Below are positions 1 to 7,489 of a stretch of 15,542 bases of DNA, piece by piece (within the stretch, counting starts at the first letter, position 1; every line of letters begins with the position of its first letter). This DNA comes from Bdellovibrionales bacterium. Lineage in GTDB: Bacteria > Bdellovibrionota > Bdellovibrionia > Bdellovibrionales > UBA1609. The position numbers were made by a program, and so were the translations under genes. The DNA lies in NCBI GenBank assembly GCA_020435185.1, contig JAGRAA010000068.1, forward strand, positions 1-15,542, given 5' to 3'. The notes below the pieces were generated by a model. That model worked only from the letters and a program-made list of their open reading frames with translations, was not told the origin of the DNA and did no database searches.

Positions 1-75
1 ATTGAGCAAAATTCTGGTATTGCTCGCCATTCGGCCCTCTCGGTACGATTTATTATGAGTAAATTCGTCATTCAT
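1..75 (-). CDS. Partial N-terminus of an unidentified protein (cut by left edge)
   Basis: An open frame of 25 codons runs from an ATG at 75 to the window edge without a stop. It begins MNDEFTHNKSYREG and continues RMASNTRILLN. It is supported mainly by its ribosome binding site: AAGGAGGAG on the minus strand (90 to 82), with 8 bases between AGGAGG and the ATG, the strongest such site in the window. It diverges from the exported-protein gene at 192. The visible residues are hydrophilic and basic, with no signal peptide or membrane segment, so a cytoplasmic product is likely. Too little is visible to name a family. I am fairly sure that it is a real start and ignorant of its function. Confidence 0.7.
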   Translation of the reverse strand, partial: MNDEFTHNKSYREGRMASNTRILLN

Positions 76-81
76 GAACAA

Positions 82-90
82 CTCCTCCTT
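82..90 (-). promoter_or_regulatory. Strong Shine-Dalgarno site of the left-edge gene
   Basis: On the minus strand this reads AAGGAGGAG, a near-perfect anti-16S match, followed after 8 bases by the ATG at 75. It is the main evidence that the short edge fragment is a translated gene. Confidence 0.75.
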
Positions 91-145
91 TGGAATACCG
101 ATTGCAGTAAGTCTTATCCAAGGCAAATATTAATCTCAAAGTCCA

Positions 146-151
146 TATAAT
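146..151 (+). promoter_or_regulatory. Candidate -10 box for the exported-protein gene
   Basis: A perfect TATAAT lies 40 bases upstream of the ATG at 192, inside the 116-bp divergent gap. No good -35 hexamer sits at the right distance (positions 123-128 read GCAAAT), so it would be a weak or activator-dependent promoter, or a chance match in AT-rich DNA. Confidence 0.35.
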
Positions 152-191
152 CGGTGTTTATGTGGATTCTTTGTAAACGTGAGGACAAAAA

Positions 192-2285
192 ATGAAATTT
201 ATTCAATCTGCGGCTGTCTTTTCGACAGTGCTGCTTTTAACCGTAAATTCCTATGCTGGCGGCATTGAAGATGCTCTACAAGATGCCGGAAGCAGTATAA
301 AAAAAGAATTCAACAACTTACGAGTACAAACCGACCTTGATTTATTTGATCTAGACATCATTGATGGCATCGGTACCGGATTAAAATACAAAATCGAAAT
401 AGAACCCTCTTTCTTCGATGAACATTACACAAGAATTGAGTCCTTTCGCTTAAACGCTGACGTCAATCACGGAGAAAAAATAGGGGAACTTGGCGAAGTT
501 CCCATCAACATCTCTTTTGGATTGAGAAATAATACAGAGATGATTTTTGCTCGACAGTTTAAAAGTCAAAGAGAAGCTTTCGCCGACGGAGTCGTTAGCT
601 ATACCATTAAAAACATTCCTTTGACGGCCCAAAGAGCCATCGAAAAGCTACAGCCTGGTGATTTTTATGCCACCAAAGCAGATATGTCTTTCATAGTTGG
701 GGCTGGTGTAAGTCAGATGAAAGGCATCGTACAACTCAGTGCTGCCACTCACTTTTTAATCACTGGTCAATTCCAAGTTCATATATATAGAGCAAAAGAC
801 AATAGAGTACGCTTCAGAGCCTTTGCTATCAAATCTAAAAGCAAAGGAGCATCAGTGGGTGCGAGAACTCTTCCTGACTTTGAAGTTTTTGGCCTTAAAT
901 TGCTAGACCGACAAATAGTCAGAATGTTTAAAGTAGACCTAGCTAGACTGTCTGTCAGTAAAGGAAACTCTACTGTGTTTATGGTTGACTATATGTTTAA
1001 CTTTTCTGATCAAAACACCAGTAGCCCTGTTTCCTTAGGTCAAACCAAAAAAGCCTATGATCAAGTTATTCAAAATTCATTTAAGTTTAAACCTTTAAAC
1101 TCAAATGCTTGGGAATCTTTAACTTCTGATAGAGAAAAGATTCGTGAATTAGGTCTCACTCTTATTGAACCTGTTGAGAAAATTGTTGATGCGGAAAGAT
1201 CACAGTCTATTGAGGATTCTGAAAAGCGTGTGCATAGGTATTTCTTAGGATTTACTGAAACAAAAAGTCATGTAAGAGATTTTAAATATGGAACAATTTT
1301 AACCCGATTCAAAAATTCAAAATCTTTTTCTCACACTCGTTTAAGATCTAGAGATGAAAATAATCAACCGAAAGACTACGTAATAAGTGCTTACACCGGT
1401 CGAAAAACAAGTGAGAAAGATTCTATTATAAGTAAACTCCTAGGATTTCTTGATTTCTTGAGCTTTAAAATGGAAGAAATACAGTCTGCTGCAGTGGTCA
1501 CCACTGCTGATCAACGAGGAAACCCACAAGAACTCAGTGACTTTGTTTTAAGATACGACATGAGAGATAGAATTTTTAGAGATAAAGAACTCAAAAGATT
1601 TGAAAACAGATTGAAGCGAATTCTCCCTGAAGATAAATATAAAGAGGTGATTACTGAAATCTATCGAGAAAGTAGACCAGATGAAGAAGGTAAACCTTGG
1701 GACAAGAAATTTGATGGCAAAACTTTGAAAAAAGTGAGAGTCGCTTACCAAGTTTCTTTCAAAAGACCCGCTCTTTTGTTGTTGGAAAACTTAAGTGGAG
1801 ATCAAATTACCGATTATTTAGAGAAATACTTAGAGACTATCCCTAAACCTTCAGCTCTTCTACCTACTGGATTGTCAGACCATCAACACCGCAGAAGTAA
1901 CGAAATGTGGAACTTCCTGAGAAAGACGCAATTGATAAGAGGTTTAGAAGAGGCTTTTGATACTTCAAGAAAGAATTCTGATCGCTTAGAATCCTTTGAA
2001 GACTTAAGAGACAATGCCTTATTTAAGCAAATTGCAGGCGGATTTATCGTATACCTTCTTGAAAACAGAATGGAACCAGGACAAACCTTCGAAGAGTTCA
2101 TCCACTTTTCGTTAGATATGACCGCAAAAGGTTTAAGAACAATAGATATGCAATTTGGTCAAGACTTTGATGCTAAGCTTTACAATGCATTGATGTATCA
2201 ACAGTCGATTATCAATAACCGAGAGTTCGATCTAAGACTTATTGAGTGTAATCAAAGCGATGCTCGCGACGAAAGCTGTATATAG
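192..2285 (+). CDS. Exported protein of unknown function, 697 aa
   Basis: I do not recognise this family. The protein starts with a clear Sec signal peptide: basic MKFIQ, a hydrophobic core around residues 7-18, and a likely signal peptidase I cut after SYA (residue 22). There is no lipobox cysteine. The mature part has no further membrane helix. Residues about 60-300 look beta-rich, with alternating hydrophobic/polar strands and many glycines; residues about 300-690 look mainly helical and strongly charged. The only two cysteines of the whole protein, C686 and C696, sit at the extreme C-terminus and could form a disulfide in the periplasm or outside the cell. The start is supported by GAGGA at 181-185, 6 bases before the ATG. 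The gene stands alone, with a divergent neighbour on the left and a terminator right after its stop. A periplasmic, outer-membrane-associated or secreted location is inferred; the role is unknown. Confidence 0.85.
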   Translation: MKFIQSAAVFSTVLLLTVNSYAGGIEDALQDAGSSIKKEFNNLRVQTDLDLFDLDIIDGIGTGLKYKIEIEPSFFDEHYTRIESFRLNADVNHGEKIGELGEVPINISFGLRNNTEMIFARQFKSQREAFADGVVSYTIKNIPLTAQRAIEKLQPGDFYATKADMSFIVGAGVSQMKGIVQLSAATHFLITGQFQVHIYRAKDNRVRFRAFAIKSKSKGASVGARTLPDFEVFGLKLLDRQIVRMFKVDLARLSVSKGNSTVFMVDYMFNFSDQNTSSPVSLGQTKKAYDQVIQNSFKFKPLNSNAWESLTSDREKIRELGLTLIEPVEKIVDAERSQSIEDSEKRVHRYFLGFTETKSHVRDFKYGTILTRFKNSKSFSHTRLRSRDENNQPKDYVISAYTGRKTSEKDSIISKLLGFLDFLSFKMEEIQSAAVVTTADQRGNPQELSDFVLRYDMRDRIFRDKELKRFENRLKRILPEDKYKEVITEIYRESRPDEEGKPWDKKFDGKTLKKVRVAYQVSFKRPALLLLENLSGDQITDYLEKYLETIPKPSALLPTGLSDHQHRRSNEMWNFLRKTQLIRGLEEAFDTSRKNSDRLESFEDLRDNALFKQIAGGFIVYLLENRMEPGQTFEEFIHFSLDMTAKGLRTIDMQFGQDFDAKLYNALMYQQSIINNREFDLRLIECNQSDARDESCI

Positions 2286-2323
2286 ACGGTAGATAAAATA
2301 TCTATTCAGATTTATTTCTAAAT

Positions 2324-2352
2324 AAAAGCCAAGGTTTCATGTCTTGGCTTTT
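2324..2352. terminator. Bidirectional rho-independent terminator
   Basis: A perfect 10-bp stem, AAAAGCCAAG (2324-2333) with CTTGGCTTTT (2343-2352), encloses a 9-base loop. On the plus strand it ends in a run of Ts and terminates the exported-protein gene 38 bases after its stop. On the minus strand the same stem ends in TTTTATTT and directly follows the stop codon (2355-2353) of the methyltransferase-like gene. It therefore serves both convergent transcription units. Confidence 0.9.
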
Positions 2353-3156
2353 TTATTTCTCACCAACGACATAAGCGACCCAAGATTCACAATCCTCTCC
2401 TTGAGTTACTCTGGTAAACTCTCCATCGCCTTCACCCTCTTCGTCAGTGCCTTCCCAATAAACATGCACTTTACTAAATCCGGCGTCTTCCATTACCTCT
2501 TTTAATTCAGGAATACTCCAAAGTCGCCAATCATAGGTAAAAACCTTTTCTCTCTTCTTTTCACCTTTTCTTTTGAAATGAATATAAAACATCGCTTCGC
2601 CGGTCACAGGATCATAGCTATCTTGATCCCAAAAATAACTAAATCCATCATGCTCTGTTTCCTCTTCGTTAGGCTCCATACATTGAGACCCACCAAAACA
2701 ATCTATTACAAATATTCCGTCTTTATTCAGCCCCTTGTGGGCCATAGAAAAATACTCTAACAACTGCTTTCTTGTTTTAAACAGTGAATAAGAAAAATTT
2801 TGCGCATCAACTATATCGGCCTTAGGTAAGGCAGGGTCCAATACATTTTTCTGTAAAATCTGAACTCGCTCTTTTTGTTTATCTGTCAAAGATAAAAAGC
2901 TTGTCTGCTTTCCATACTGAATAGGCTCCGGATCCAGATCTACACCGATAGATTTATTACTAGAATCCAATTTTACCCATTCACAGCTAATATTAAAAGT
3001 ACCACAAAAATCTTCTCTCAAAATCGTTGCTTTCTTTCCTCGCAATTCTTTATAAAGACGATTCAAAAACTTCACATCATTCTCTGGAGACTGTACCGAT
3101 TTTAAATAAAGCTCGTACTTATCAAACTCTTTTACACTTGATTTTTTTTTCGACAT
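2353..3156 (-). CDS. Class I SAM-dependent methyltransferase-like protein, 267 aa
   Basis: The protein looks like a complete class I methyltransferase. Strand 1 and motif I appear as LREDFCGT (residues 46-53), an unusual form in which the usual glycine-rich GxGxG loop is replaced by DFCG. GVDLDPEPI (71-79) is the acidic end of strand 2, expected to hold the SAM ribose. Further conserved blocks are NFSYSLFKTR (120-129), DCFGGS (152-157), TYDWRLW (207-213) and VYWEGTDEEG (232-241). I recall the same blocks from uncharacterised methyltransferases of myxobacteria and other bacteria, so this is an established family without an assigned substrate, as far as I know. No signal peptide is present, so it is cytoplasmic. 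It lies 30 bases after E1 beta on the same strand and is probably the last gene of that operon. The ribosome site is weak (AGAGAG, 9-10 bases before the ATG). Confidence 0.8.
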   Translation of the reverse strand: MSKKKSSVKEFDKYELYLKSVQSPENDVKFLNRLYKELRGKKATILREDFCGTFNISCEWVKLDSSNKSIGVDLDPEPIQYGKQTSFLSLTDKQKERVQILQKNVLDPALPKADIVDAQNFSYSLFKTRKQLLEYFSMAHKGLNKDGIFVIDCFGGSQCMEPNEEETEHDGFSYFWDQDSYDPVTGEAMFYIHFKRKGEKKREKVFTYDWRLWSIPELKEVMEDAGFSKVHVYWEGTDEEGEGDGEFTRVTQGEDCESWVAYVVGEK

Positions 3157-3186
3157 GTCTTGATTCTCTCTTTGAACAAAAGTTAT

Positions 3187-4242
3187 TTATGGTGCTTCAG
3201 AAATTAGATCCAATACCTCGACTCTAATATCTCGAGCCTGAGGAACTGTCGCTTCTTCTAAGTTAGGATGAAGTCCTATGCCTGGAATATTTTTGCCAGC
3301 CACTACTCTCGGCCTAGCATACAAATCATAAAACAATTCATGAGTAGCTCTGTAAGCCAAGTGCTCACCAAAATTAGTGACTTCGGTGTCTTCATTTACA
3401 AACATAACTTTTTTTGTTTTCCGAATAGATTCTGAAATCGTTTGCCAATCATATGGATACAATGAACGCAAATCAATCACCTCAATAGAAACTCCTTCTT
3501 CCGCCAGCTGATCAGCTACTTTATTGCACTCTATAAGAGTTCGTCCATAACTCACGACCGTCACTTGGTCTCCTTGGCGGGTGATCTTAGCCTTGCCAAT
3601 AGGGATCCTATAGTCTTCTAGTTTTGGCCATTTAGCTTTCCATTTACTTCTATCACCAATGGGAGCATCAATCATCTTTTTCAATTCTTTTTCATCACTA
3701 GGCTCACCAGGTATGAGCTCATCCCCTCTTACTCTCATCAATGCCTTTGGGTTAAGATACAAAACCGGGTTCGGATCCTCTATGGCACTCAACATGAGTC
3801 CATAGGCATCTAACGGAGTGGAAGGCATTACTACCTTCCACCCTGGCATTCTTGTGGCATGAGCATCAAAACTATGTGAATGATAAACAGATCCTCTGAT
3901 ACCGGCACCTACGGGAGTCATTAAGACGAGGGGTAAATTATACTTCCCATTAGTTACCCAATAGTTGTTTCCAATCATCTTTAACAAATCAATGGTATTA
4001 AAAATATAATCGGCAAATTGAATTTCAGCCACACATCGCTGACCAGCCAATGCCAATCCCATTGCGCAGCCCACTATTCCTCTTTCGTCAAGAGGAGAAT
4101 TCCAGGAGTTTTTAAGCCCCTGAGTCGCCGTAAATACTCCACCTAAAGGGGCACCAACATCTTGTCCAAAAATGTCAGAAACATTTAATTTCGATTCTCC
4201 ATAATGAAGTGCCATTCGAATGGCTTGAGCCATATTTGCCAT
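3187..4242 (-). CDS. 2-oxoacid dehydrogenase E1 component, beta subunit
   Basis: This is the beta half of a heterotetrameric thiamine-diphosphate E1 enzyme of the pyruvate / branched-chain 2-oxoacid dehydrogenase type, which decarboxylates a 2-oxoacid and passes the acyl group to lipoyl-E2. Visible family blocks are FGQDVGAPLGGVF (25-37), SPLDERGIVG (49-58, with E53 at the position of the cofactor-activating glutamate), VAEIQFADYIFNTIDL (71-86), YHSHSFDAH (120-128) and PGWKVVMPSTPLDAYGL (133-149). The C-terminal transketolase-like domain spans about 210-340 (VTVVSYG, VIDLRSLYPYDW). The segment between TATQGL and SPLDE is shorter than in textbook E1 betas. The length of 351 aa is normal. The start codon overlaps the stop of E1 alpha (TAATG), with GGAGG 8 bases upstream, so the two subunits are translationally coupled. 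The substrate (pyruvate or branched-chain oxoacid) cannot be settled from sequence. Confidence 0.92.
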   Translation of the reverse strand: MANMAQAIRMALHYGESKLNVSDIFGQDVGAPLGGVFTATQGLKNSWNSPLDERGIVGCAMGLALAGQRCVAEIQFADYIFNTIDLLKMIGNNYWVTNGKYNLPLVLMTPVGAGIRGSVYHSHSFDAHATRMPGWKVVMPSTPLDAYGLMLSAIEDPNPVLYLNPKALMRVRGDELIPGEPSDEKELKKMIDAPIGDRSKWKAKWPKLEDYRIPIGKAKITRQGDQVTVVSYGRTLIECNKVADQLAEEGVSIEVIDLRSLYPYDWQTISESIRKTKKVMFVNEDTEVTNFGEHLAYRATHELFYDLYARPRVVAGKNIPGIGLHPNLEEATVPQARDIRVEVLDLISEAP

Positions 4243-5234
4243 TAGAACTCCCTCCAGTTAGCATTTTCGTTATTCGCATAAATATTATTCCATATACTAT
4301 CTGCGGTAGGAGGACTCTCCGTTCTTACCTGCTCCATGGCTTGTCGCGCTTCTAAATCATATTTTAAACGAATTTCATCACATTTTTCTTTGGTTAATAT
4401 TTTCGAAGCTATAAGTTTTTTCTCAAATATTTCGATAGGGCACTCCACATCTCTTCGACTCGCTCCATCGGCAGAAGAGTGTCCGTACAATCTCGACAAC
4501 TTTGCTTCTAATAGCAATGGCTTTTTATTTTTTCTTACATAATCTATGGCTTCTCTAAGCTTAGTATAAGACTCTACCGGATCGTTTCCGTTGATAACCA
4601 TAGTTTTAATACCAAAGGCTTTCCCTCTGTCCGCAATGTATTTTTCTCCATGTTGAGAATCATAATTCGTAGAAATTCCCCAGCCATTATTTTGGACAGT
4701 AATTAACAATGGCAACTCCATCTCTGGTCGACTTGCCCAAACCAAACAACTTGCGAAATCACCCTCCGCAGTTCCAGCATCCCCTCCAGTAACAATAGAA
4801 ATCCCTTTGGCCTTCTGGCGCTTTTGAGCCATCGCTGTTCCTACCGAAAAGCTATACTGAACCTCGATGGGAGAGGTTACAGGGACAACATTCCATTCCG
4901 GAAAGCAATAATGGTTAGAAAAATTTCGTCCACCGGTACAAGGGTCGGTTGCTCTATTCATGATCAAACGAATAGAGTCAATCATCGGCATTCCCATTGC
5001 TACAAGAGTCGGCGTACAGCGATAGTGGAGATGTAGGTAGTCATGATCTATTCCTTGACCTTTGTTAACAAGAAGCCCAAGGGCCACTCCAAAAGCCTCT
5101 TCTCCTGGACCGCCAATCCAAAAGAAAGCTTCTCCAGCCTTATAAATTTTTATGAGTCGTTCTTCTAAACAACGGGATTTGACCATTAAGTCATGAAGTT
5201 GAAGCAACTTCGCCTTGGGTAAAGCATGAGCCAT
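4242..5234 (-). CDS. 2-oxoacid dehydrogenase E1 component, alpha subunit
   Basis: This is the thiamine-diphosphate-binding alpha subunit that pairs with the beta subunit encoded just downstream. Residue numbers here count from the longer possible start at 5255. The cofactor motif is seen as GGDAGTAEGDF (157-167) followed by VQNNGWGIST (187-196); the classic signature is GDG...NN, so GDA carries an alanine for glycine. Other family blocks are SRCLEERL (27-34), GPGEEAFGVALG (49-60) and the C-terminal loop RLYGHSSADG (255-264), corresponding to the usual YRxxGHSxxD. Length is normal. I chose the ATG at 5234 (330 aa) over the one at 5255 because only the inner one has a ribosome site, AAAAAGG 7 bases upstream, and a candidate promoter would start RNA near 5257. 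No E2 or E3 gene lies in the window. Confidence 0.9.
   Translation of the reverse strand: MAHALPKAKLLQLHDLMVKSRCLEERLIKIYKAGEAFFWIGGPGEEAFGVALGLLVNKGQGIDHDYLHLHYRCTPTLVAMGMPMIDSIRLIMNRATDPCTGGRNFSNHYCFPEWNVVPVTSPIEVQYSFSVGTAMAQKRQKAKGISIVTGGDAGTAEGDFASCLVWASRPEMELPLLITVQNNGWGISTNYDSQHGEKYIADRGKAFGIKTMVINGNDPVESYTKLREAIDYVRKNKKPLLLEAKLSRLYGHSSADGASRRDVECPIEIFEKKLIASKILTKEKCDEIRLKYDLEARQAMEQVRTESPPTADSIWNNIYANNENANWREF
4251..4255 (-). promoter_or_regulatory. Shine-Dalgarno of E1 beta inside the E1 alpha end
   Basis: GGAGG on the minus strand lies in the last codons of E1 alpha, 8 bases before the E1 beta ATG at 4242. With the one-base TAATG stop/start overlap (4244-4240) it fixes the E1 beta start and supports coupled, equimolar synthesis. 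Confidence 0.75.
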
Positions 5235-5241
5235 TTTTGAA

Positions 5242-5248
5242 CCTTTTT
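5242..5248 (-). promoter_or_regulatory. Ribosome binding site deciding the E1 alpha start
   Basis: AAAAAGG on the minus strand, 7 bases before the ATG at 5234. The alternative in-frame ATG at 5255 is preceded by AACCAGTTAGT, which has no Shine-Dalgarno match. Confidence 0.5.
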
Positions 5249-5263
5249 TTGTCATACTAACTG

Positions 5264-5291
5264 GTTACAACGTGGCTACTTGCACAGTCAA
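5264..5291 (-). promoter_or_regulatory. Candidate promoter of the E1alpha-E1beta-methyltransferase operon
   Basis: On the minus strand TTGACT (5291-5286) and TGTAAC (5269-5264) are spaced by 16 bases in the short gap after the protease gene. The -35 matches 5 of 6 consensus bases, the -10 only 4 of 6. Transcription would start near 5257, which fits translation from 5234 rather than 5255. Confidence 0.4.
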
Positions 5292-5312
5292 TCACTCACA
5301 GCGAGTCAGTGC

Positions 5313-7349
5313 TTAATTATTGCTTTTATTCTCGCCTTCAACAGCTTTCTGACCCAAGGTAAGTTCTGCTCCACCATATTCAGAGGCCATATCTGCAGCA
5401 ACATTCAATGCCTCTTGAATATCTGCACGCTCCATATACTTTTTCTTCTTTTCGTCTCGGCTCAAGGCTTGCTCAGAATCTTCTTTTTTCTGATTATCTT
5501 TGTCCTCTTCGAGCAATTCAGAAACCTTTATAATCTTATTTTTAGACTTAGCCTTCTTAATTTCTTTTACAATTTTTTTAAACTCATCATTTTTAGCAAC
5601 TCGTTTTAACGACTTGTCTTTTAACACTTTTATGATCTTGGCATCTACGCTTTTCCACGCCCCTTCTCCTGAAGAGACATAAGCTTCTTTAGATAAAAAG
5701 GACTTAACTTCTTTAGGAGGTAACGAGTAATCCAAGTTCTTCTCGCCTATTTCGTCCGTAGAATAAGCACTTGGCCAAATGATACTTGAATCCACCCCTC
5801 TATGCTGAGTAGACTTTCCTCCAGCTGTGAAAAACATACCCACTGTTGTTTTCAAAGCGCCCAATCCTCTAGGCAGCGGAGAAACTGACTGCACACTGCC
5901 TTTTCCAAAGGTGTGGTCTCCTCCAACAATAATCGCCCTCTTATAGTCTTGTAAAGTGCCGGCAACAATTTCAGAAGCTGACGCACTAATTCGACTAATT
6001 AAAACAACCAGAGGTCCATTAAAGTCCACTGTAGGATCAACATCAGCCAGGGCAACGGCTGGCTTAGTAGGGTCTTTTTGAGACTGTTTAACAACATTCC
6101 CAAGCCTAAAAAATAATCCCGAAATTTTTACGGCATCATCTAATGACCCACCACCATTTGTGGATAAATCAAAAACAACTGCATCGACATTCTTCTTCTT
6201 TGCTTCTGCTAAAAGCTTTTTCACATCTTTCGCTGAAGACCTTCCTCCATTCCTGCTATCCGCATAAAAACTAGGAAGATTTAACAGACCTATTTTATAA
6301 GTCTTGTCTTGAACCTTTCTTTCAACGTAATCAATGGAGGCAGCTTCATCTTCTAATTTAATTTTGTCTCTTTTTAAGCTAACAACAAATCTTTCGGTCT
6401 TCTTATCCTGCTTCCTAATGATCGTAAGTCTAACACTCGTTCCTTTTTTGCCTCGAATGAGTCTAACCACGTCTCTAAGATCCATCTCTATGACGTTCAC
6501 AAATTTTTCTTCATCCCCTTGTGCCACAGAAACAATTTTATCCTTTCTCTTCAATTTTCCAGACCTCTCAGCTGCTCCGCCTGGTATCAACTGTTCTATA
6601 ACGGTAAAGCCGTCTCGAGAACTCAAAGTCGCACCTATACCTTCAAGAGAAAGCTTCATTTGAATTTCAAAATCCTCAATGGCATCTTTCGAAAAGAATG
6701 AAGAATGAGGATCTAGTGCTCTTGCGAAAGAATCAAGATACATGACGTATTTATCTTCGTCTTTAAATTCATTCACTCTTCGCAAAACTCTCTCATAACT
6801 TCTAATCACATGTTGCTTAGCCTCTTCCAACGAAAGGTCTGTGGCTAAATAATTTGAAATTTGAAATTGAATATATTTCTTATGAAAACTGTTCGCCTGA
6901 GAAATTGTAGTTGGGTATTTTCTAGAGTCCGGATCTAAAACCAACTCAGTCTTTTTATCAAATTTAAATTTTTTATCATTCAGAATTGTTTTTGCGTACT
7001 CAACCCTTTGTTTTACTCGCTCTCTATAAATATCGTAGGCCTTACTTATTGGTGAACAATCTCTTTTTTTAGCCTTAGCAAAGACCCCTCTCATTTCGGA
7101 TTTAATTTTTTTTACGTCTTTTTTTAATAGATAGATTTTAGATCCATCCAATTTTTTTATCATTTGATCGATCGTTCTAATCTCTAAATTGGGAGTTAAG
7201 CTAGAAAAATTGATGTGATCATCCACATATCTTTTTTCGATAAAGTGTAAATGTTCACATGATAACTCTAAGCCCGTAGCCTGTGAGTACCCTGTAGATG
7301 ATATTAACGTTAATAAAATGAGTACGATGCCTTTTGTCACTAATTTCAT
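5313..7349 (-). CDS. prc: Tail-specific (C-terminal processing) periplasmic protease, family S41
   Basis: The 678-residue protein has the size and layout of E. coli Tsp/Prc, which degrades or trims periplasmic proteins from their C-termini. A signal peptide covers residues 1 to about 22-24 (hydrophobic core 7-18). A helical N-terminal region (about 30-225) holds ALDPHSSFFS (211-220), typical of the family. The PDZ domain follows (about 232-330; GIGATLSSRDGFTVIEQLIPGG). The S41 domain shows STNGGGSLDDA (396-406), the nucleophile block ISASASE (454-460, most likely S457) and FGKGSVQ (481-487, K483), forming the Ser-Lys dyad. The lysine-rich C-terminal part (about 540-660) matches the Tsp C-terminal region. 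Start: AAGGA 5 bases before the ATG. It has its own promoter and so is probably transcribed separately from topA and the HAD-like gene. Candidate roles are cell-wall enzyme turnover and envelope quality control (known of the family, not shown here). Confidence 0.93.
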   Translation of the reverse strand: MKLVTKGIVLILLTLISSTGYSQATGLELSCEHLHFIEKRYVDDHINFSSLTPNLEIRTIDQMIKKLDGSKIYLLKKDVKKIKSEMRGVFAKAKKRDCSPISKAYDIYRERVKQRVEYAKTILNDKKFKFDKKTELVLDPDSRKYPTTISQANSFHKKYIQFQISNYLATDLSLEEAKQHVIRSYERVLRRVNEFKDEDKYVMYLDSFARALDPHSSFFSKDAIEDFEIQMKLSLEGIGATLSSRDGFTVIEQLIPGGAAERSGKLKRKDKIVSVAQGDEEKFVNVIEMDLRDVVRLIRGKKGTSVRLTIIRKQDKKTERFVVSLKRDKIKLEDEAASIDYVERKVQDKTYKIGLLNLPSFYADSRNGGRSSAKDVKKLLAEAKKKNVDAVVFDLSTNGGGSLDDAVKISGLFFRLGNVVKQSQKDPTKPAVALADVDPTVDFNGPLVVLISRISASASEIVAGTLQDYKRAIIVGGDHTFGKGSVQSVSPLPRGLGALKTTVGMFFTAGGKSTQHRGVDSSIIWPSAYSTDEIGEKNLDYSLPPKEVKSFLSKEAYVSSGEGAWKSVDAKIIKVLKDKSLKRVAKNDEFKKIVKEIKKAKSKNKIIKVSELLEEDKDNQKKEDSEQALSRDEKKKKYMERADIQEALNVAADMASEYGGAELTLGQKAVEGENKSNN

Positions 7350-7388
7350 AAAATTCCTTATCGTTTATCAACTCTAGCAATAAGGTTA

Positions 7389-7417
7389 ATTATGCCAAAT
7401 TACACTACAATTAACAA
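7389..7417 (-). promoter_or_regulatory. Promoter of the Prc-type protease gene
   Basis: On the minus strand TTGTTA (7417-7412), 17 bases, then CATAAT (7394-7389), preceded by TGG, i.e. an extended -10. Both boxes are close to the sigma-70 consensus with ideal spacing. RNA would begin near 7382, giving a leader of about 32 bases that includes the AAGGA ribosome site. This is the best promoter match in the window. Confidence 0.65.
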
Positions 7418-7489
7418 CGTCATTTGTTTTTCGCGACTAAGACCTTGACCGGCTATTTAGTGATTGAGGACGGCTCCTTGAATTTTTCA

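Noticed and set aside
5289..5312. Imperfect inverted repeat just after the protease stop, considered as a terminator
   Set aside because: The stem has two mismatches in nine pairs and no T run follows on the minus strand; the region fits a promoter better.
5280..5609. 109-codon plus-strand open frame antisense to the Prc-type protease end
   Set aside because: It mirrors the lysine-rich coding sequence (lysine codons read as Phe/Leu on the other strand), has no ribosome site, and conflicts with a well-supported gene.
6334..6663. 109-codon plus-strand open frame antisense to the PDZ region of the protease
   Set aside because: Shadow of a conserved coding region; no recognisable protein features or start signals.
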